DNA of 9,426 bases from a bacterium (GTDB lineage: Bacteria > Krumholzibacteriota > Krumholzibacteriia > JACNKJ01): NCBI GenBank assembly GCA_014382085.1, contig JACNKJ010000160.1, positions 1 to 9,426 of the forward strand, in the 5' to 3' direction. Of this stretch, positions 6,745 to 9,426 are shown in pieces. The notes beneath the pieces are model-generated. The model had not been told where the DNA came from. It was given only the letters and a program-made list of their open reading frames with translations, and made no database searches. Within the stretch, counting starts at the first letter, position 1, and the number at the start of each line of letters is the position of its first letter. The translations under genes and the position numbers were made by a program.

Positions 6745-6775
6745 TTTGGCCCCACATCCTCGAGAGGAATGAATC

Positions 6776-6973
6776 ATGGGAATCAAGAAGGTCTGGATTG
6801 ACGAGGGATGCACCGTTTGCAATCTCTGCGAAGACACCGCCCCTGAGGTCTTCGAAGTGACTGACGACTCCTGCTTGGTGAGGGAAGGCGTCAACTTCAA
6901 CGACCACGAGGACGAAATTCGCGAAGCCGCCGAGGGTTGCCCGGTGGAAATCATCATGATCGAGGACGAATAG
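6776..6973 (+). CDS. Single-cluster [4Fe-4S] ferredoxin
   Basis: This 65-aa acidic protein carries Cys12-x2-Cys15-x2-Cys18 and a distal Cys55-Pro56 (EGCPVEII), the ligand pattern of monocluster bacterial and archaeal ferredoxins. An extra Cys33 is present; in some relatives non-ligand cysteines form a disulphide, but a partner is not evident here. Ferredoxins of this type are soluble low-potential electron carriers for oxidoreductases; the partner enzyme is not in the window. Start choice is firm: AGAGGA (6763-6768) lies 7 bases before the ATG, and the N-terminus (MGIKKVWIDEGC) is typical. The gene stands alone between its own promoter and a strong terminator. Many acidic residues, including the C-terminal EDE, are usual for the family. 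Confidence 0.93.
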   Translation: MGIKKVWIDEGCTVCNLCEDTAPEVFEVTDDSCLVREGVNFNDHEDEIREAAEGCPVEIIMIEDE

Positions 6974-6992
6974 CTCCTCTCTAATAATGTCC

Positions 6993-7022
6993 AAAGGCCC
7001 GGGCCCTCGGCTCGGGCCTTTT
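6993..7022 (+). terminator. Strong intrinsic terminator after the ferredoxin gene
   Basis: GGCCCGGGCC (6996-7005) pairs with GGCTCGGGCC (7009-7018) over a CTC loop, giving 10 bp with one G-T wobble. AAA before and TTTT after (7019-7022) extend it. It lies about 20 bases past the ferredoxin stop. The left arm repeats the 10-mer of the preceding terminator. Confidence 0.9.
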
Positions 7023-7024
7023 CC

Positions 7025-7052
7025 TTGCGCCCAGGTTGCGCCGACCTATACT
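7025..7052 (+). promoter_or_regulatory. Sigma-70-type promoter of the outer-membrane protein gene
   Basis: TTGCGC (7025-7030, 3 of 6) and TATACT (7047-7052, 5 of 6) are 16 bp apart, directly after the ferredoxin terminator. The same TATACT -10 box is used before gpmI. The expected leader to the ATG at 7091 is about 30 bases. Confidence 0.5.
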
Positions 7053-7090
7053 CGCTGCACCCGCTCGCCCCGCGCGAAGAAGGAGTCATC

Positions 7091-7774
7091 ATGAGAAAGA
7101 CATTCGTCCCACTGGTTCTCGCCGTCGCGATCTTCGCCATGGTCTCGCCCGCTTCCGCAATCTGGAAAACCGGGTTCCATGTGGGCATCGACAAAAACGG
7201 ACACGACCCGATCAACTCGGAGTTCGGTGCGGACATCGGCACGCCGGAAACCATCACCCTTCTGTCCCATGAAATCAAGGACCCCATTCTTGGTGGCGTG
7301 CACCTGATCGTGGACGCTCTTCCCTTCCTCGATTTTGAGATGGGACTTGAGGGAAGCTACGCCAAGTACAAGTACGAGTATCAGGTCAGCGAGCTCAGCC
7401 CCATTTCACAGGATGCGAGCTTCGGTCGCCTATCCATTTATGCGAGCGGGAAGTTCAACTACATCACCTTGCCCATGGTGCGTCTCTACATCGGCGCCGG
7501 CGCGGGTTATCATTTGATTACTCCGCTCTTCGGAACGGAGCTGGTTGAGCAGGAGCTTGAAAGCCAGAGCGACTACGATCTGGATCTTGCGAACATGCTC
7601 AGCCGCAAAACGCACTTTGGCTATCATGTGCTGGGCGGCGTAGGTTTGAGTCCCGTTTTTCTGCCCTTCGATCTGAATGTTGAAGCGCGTTACTTCATTC
7701 TTCCACAGAATGAATTCGAGGACGACACCAACAAGTTCATGAGCATTACTCTGGGCCTGAACTTCGGAAGCTGA
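7091..7774 (+). CDS. Small outer-membrane beta-barrel protein candidate
   Basis: The protein is 227 aa from ATG 7091, chosen because AGGAG (7081-7085) lies 5 bases upstream and a clean signal peptide starts there; an in-frame start at 7025 would hide it. Residues 1-23 are a Sec signal (MRKTFVPLVL..., cleavage after ASA). The mature part has no hydrophobic helix. It alternates polar and hydrophobic residues in strands rich in Tyr, Phe and Gly, such as LSIYASGKFNYITLPMVRLYIGAGAG, and ends with FMSITLGLNFGS, a beta-strand terminus close to the aromatic C-terminal signature of outer-membrane barrels. The overall look is an OmpW/OmpX-like or general outer-membrane beta-barrel family of 8 strands or so; no substrate can be read. 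The methyltransferase gene follows after 4 bp, so the two probably share a transcript. Confidence 0.8.
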   Translation: MRKTFVPLVLAVAIFAMVSPASAIWKTGFHVGIDKNGHDPINSEFGADIGTPETITLLSHEIKDPILGGVHLIVDALPFLDFEMGLEGSYAKYKYEYQVSELSPISQDASFGRLSIYASGKFNYITLPMVRLYIGAGAGYHLITPLFGTELVEQELESQSDYDLDLANMLSRKTHFGYHVLGGVGLSPVFLPFDLNVEARYFILPQNEFEDDTNKFMSITLGLNFGS

Positions 7775-7778
7775 TTCC

Positions 7779-8831
7779 ATGGCGCGCGATCGCGAAGACA
7801 GTCTTCAACGCCTTCTGTCCGGCGCTCTACCCTTCCCGGAACGGGGAAGGGTTTTTCTCGTGGACACGGGTTCCGAATTTCTTGCGCGCGAGGCGACCGA
7901 GGCCGTGGGCGATGGGCGACTCGTGATTGTCGAACGGCGCATTGAGCGACACGCCTTGCTGGGGAATTTCCCGGCTATCCACGCTGAGCGTGCGGAGCCT
8001 GGGCCAGGCGACATGGTCGTCCTTCCGGCCGGGCGCGAAAGGCTTCGACTCTTCCTCGATCTTGAGCACTATGCCGGACGCATCGGCCCCCAAGGACAGA
8101 TCGCAATCTTCGGTACGCGCAAGGAGGGGATGCATCCCGCGGAAGCTTTGCTTCGCGACCATTGCCGAGAACTTTCTGCAAGGCAAAAAGCCGGCGCCAG
8201 GTTGCTGGTCGTTAAGCCACGCGAAGGCGAGGAAGACTGGAGTCTCGACGCTTCCACCGCCACCTACAGCGCCGAGGCCCGCTCCCAGTCGGTGACGGTC
8301 TGCGCCTTGCCCGGCGTCTTCAGCTGGGATCGCCTGGATGACGCCAGCACGCTCATGTTAAATGCCTGTAAGCCGCGAGAGGGCGATCACCTATTGGATC
8401 TGGGCTGCGGATCCGGCGTGGTTTCCTGCATCTTGTTGAAGGAGGGCCTGGTGACTTCGGCCACTCTCGTCGATTCAGATGCCTTGGCTCTCGTGGCCTC
8501 GCGCCGCAGTCTCGAGCTTGGCGGATTCCAAGGCGCGCTCATCGCCAGCGACGCCGGCGATGAACTTCCCGCCAAGTCCTTCGACCTTGCCCTCTGTAAC
8601 CCGCCCTATCACAGCGGATCCATGCAGGAGCGAGGTACGGGTCGGCGCATGATCGACAACATCGCCCGCGCACTCAGCACCAAGGGCAGACTCTATCTGG
8701 TGGGACCGGTCTTTCACGATCACTCGCCTGAGCTCGAGCGTCTTTTCCGCTATCACGAAGTTGCGGCACAAACGCCTTCCTTCCGGGTGTGGCACGCCTC
8801 GCGCCCCAGACGAAATCCCCGCAAAGAATAA
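7779..8831 (+). CDS. RsmC-like rRNA guanine-N2 methyltransferase
   Basis: The 350-aa length matches RsmC, which methylates N2 of G1207 in 16S rRNA with S-adenosylmethionine; RlmG is the closest alternative. The fold is doubled as in RsmC. Residues 1-150 are a degenerate, cofactor-free N-terminal domain, while 160-350 hold the active class I domain. Visible motifs are LPGVFSWDRLDDAS (177-190), the SAM-binding LLDLGCGSG (205-213), the acidic VDSD end of strand 2 (231-234) and catalytic NPPYH (274-278), typical of base N-methyltransferases. The C-terminus is basic (SRPRRNPRKE), suiting RNA contact. ATG 7779 is 4 bp after the outer-membrane gene stop, with GGAAG 8 bases upstream; the N-terminal domain aligns from near this start, so a later GTG at 7860 is unlikely. 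A terminator-like hairpin lies in codons 17-26. RsmC versus RlmG is not settled, so no symbol is assigned. Confidence 0.87.
   Translation: MARDREDSLQRLLSGALPFPERGRVFLVDTGSEFLAREATEAVGDGRLVIVERRIERHALLGNFPAIHAERAEPGPGDMVVLPAGRERLRLFLDLEHYAGRIGPQGQIAIFGTRKEGMHPAEALLRDHCRELSARQKAGARLLVVKPREGEEDWSLDASTATYSAEARSQSVTVCALPGVFSWDRLDDASTLMLNACKPREGDHLLDLGCGSGVVSCILLKEGLVTSATLVDSDALALVASRRSLELGGFQGALIASDAGDELPAKSFDLALCNPPYHSGSMQERGTGRRMIDNIARALSTKGRLYLVGPVFHDHSPELERLFRYHEVAAQTPSFRVWHASRPRRNPRKE
7829..7856 (+). terminator. Terminator-shaped hairpin inside the methyltransferase coding start
   Basis: ACCCTTCCC (7829-7837) pairs perfectly with GGGAAGGGT (7844-7852) over a GGAACG loop, and TTTT follows to 7856. 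Nine base pairs plus a run of five Ts is the classic intrinsic terminator form. It starts 55 bases past the outer-membrane gene stop but within codons 17-26 of the next gene. It may end most transcripts of the first gene and attenuate the second. Confidence 0.55.
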
Positions 8832-8896
8832 GAAGCCCGGTTCCGAAGAAGCGAAGCGAGCGAAAAGGGATCCCGGTTGTGAGGGGAGTTTCTGAG

Positions 8897-9211
8897 CTAG
8901 TGCGCCAAACGCTTACGTAGCAAGTCTTCCAGGTAGTCGGAAAAATCCTGGGGCATGGGGGTGTCGGGAATTTTGCGCACCATCTGAATTGTGTCTCTAT
9001 AGGTCTTTAGATAGTTACGACAATCTTTACAGACGAGGAGGTGCATGTCGATGCTGCGTTTTTCCGAATCGGAGAGTTCGTCATCAATATAGTCATAGAG
9101 AACCCGAGCAAGATCCTTGCAGCTGGCAATGCGCATTCCCATGATCTTCTTGCCGATGACCCAGGCCATCATCTTGCGCATCATTCTCATGCCTGCGTTG
9201 TATTCGGTCAT
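8897..9211 (-). CDS. Soluble zinc-binding anti-sigma factor (ZAS family)
   Basis: This 104-aa protein lies 20 bases after the sigma-factor gene on the same strand, the usual order for a sigma/anti-sigma pair. It carries the zinc anti-sigma signature Cys31-x25-His57-x3-Cys61-x2-Cys64 within a helical domain (CKDLARVLYDYIDDELS, then HLLVCKDC). The spacing and the first-position cysteine are those of RsrA, whose zinc and thiols sense disulphide stress. There is no transmembrane helix, so it should act in the cytoplasm, holding the sigma factor inactive until the signal arrives. The first 26 residues are unusual, with eight methionines. I kept ATG 9211, next to the sigma gene; in-frame ATGs at codons 24 and 26 are possible starts that keep the whole zinc domain. 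Shine-Dalgarno support is weak for all of them. Confidence 0.88.
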   Translation of the reverse strand: MTEYNAGMRMMRKMMAWVIGKKIMGMRIASCKDLARVLYDYIDDELSDSEKRSIDMHLLVCKDCRNYLKTYRDTIQMVRKIPDTPMPQDFSDYLEDLLRKRLAH

Positions 9212-9231
9212 AGCTTCAAGCTCTCTCGCGC

Positions 9232-9426
9232 TTATTCAAAATCTTCGGCCAACATTTTTCGCAGGGCCAATCTTGCTCGGTGCAGTCGACTTTTTACAGC
9301 CGGGATACTGAGCTCGAGAGCGTTGGCTATTTCCTGCCGGCTTCTCCCCTCGAGATCCGCTAGCACCACCACCATGCGATACTCGTCGGGCAGCTTTTCC
9401 ACCGCATCGCGCACGGCTCGCCCCGT
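9232..9426 (-). CDS. ECF sigma factor, C-terminal part (5' end outside window)
   Basis: The last 64 residues of a sigma-70 family protein are visible, and the frame is open to the window edge. They comprise region 4: AVEKLPDEYRMVVVLADLEGRS, then a helix-turn-helix RQEIANALELSIPAVKSRLHRARLALRKML that reads the -35 element. The lead-in to region 4 and the short C-terminus fit an extracytoplasmic-function sigma factor, which directs RNA polymerase to stress genes. The adjoining anti-sigma gene supports this and suggests co-transcription with autoregulation from a promoter outside the window. Region 2 is not visible, so the ECF group cannot be assigned. A GTG at 9412-9414 is an internal codon. 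Confidence 0.92.
   Translation of the reverse strand, partial: TGRAVRDAVEKLPDEYRMVVVLADLEGRSRQEIANALELSIPAVKSRLHRARLALRKMLAEDFE

Noticed and set aside
7025..7090. Longer start of the outer-membrane protein
   Set aside because: It would begin in the promoter and place 22 residues before a clear Sec signal; the AGGAG site points to ATG 7091.
6460..7287. 275-aa open frame on the minus strand
   Set aside because: It runs through two terminators, the ferredoxin gene and a signal peptide region, with low-complexity Arg/Ser/Pro composition; shadow frame.
8832..8896. Terminator between the methyltransferase and anti-sigma genes
   Set aside because: Only a CCCGGTT direct repeat (8836-8842, 8872-8878) and a GGGATCCC palindrome are present; no stem with a T-run on either strand.

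Overview
The window reads as ordinary chromosomal DNA of a G+C-rich bacterium with an outer membrane. The best lineage clue is the first gene. It ends in a PNPFNPST-type C-terminal sorting tail after a parallel beta-helix, an architecture common in the FCB superphylum and neighbouring uncultured phyla (Eisenbacteria- or Latescibacteria-like groups). A lipoprotein signal, a Sec-exported beta-barrel-like protein and bacterial housekeeping genes agree with this. I cannot name the species. I see no phage, IS element, CRISPR array, rRNA or tRNA.

Layout. Positions 1-1052 (+) hold the 3' part of a secreted beta-helix protein. Positions 1112-2641 (+) encode a lipoprotein with an alpha/beta-hydrolase fold whose nucleophile serine is glycine, behind a promoter placed so that its mRNA would be leaderless. 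Its stop overlaps tail-to-tail the stop of xseB (2638-2868, -), which is translationally coupled to xseA (2865-4310, -); together these encode exonuclease VII. Divergent from xseA is gpmI (4425-5969, +), a cofactor-independent phosphoglycerate mutase. The xseA-gpmI gap holds a perfect 16-bp palindrome next to a good sigma-70-type promoter.

The second half starts with a 334-bp gene-free stretch whose right part is strikingly A+T-rich. It leads into a 105-aa protein with a predicted coiled coil, an AT-hook-like basic patch and a C/H zinc-binding motif (6304-6621). Next come a single-cluster ferredoxin (6776-6973), a small outer-membrane beta-barrel candidate (7091-7774) and, 4 bp after it, an RsmC-like 16S rRNA guanine methyltransferase (7779-8831). 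Strong intrinsic terminators follow the zinc protein and the ferredoxin, and each of these units has its own recognisable promoter. A third terminator-shaped hairpin lies inside the first 26 codons of the methyltransferase, where it could attenuate the downstream gene. The window ends in an opposite-strand stress-response pair: a soluble zinc-binding anti-sigma factor (8897-9211, -) and the C-terminal part of its cognate ECF sigma factor (9232 to the window edge, -).

Most genes are independent housekeeping units rather than one pathway, and I did not find an obvious new multi-gene system. The most unusual items are the AT-hook/zinc-motif protein with its A+T-rich upstream region, the terminator-like hairpin inside the methyltransferase, the degenerate hydrolase lipoprotein, and the palindrome between xseA and gpmI.
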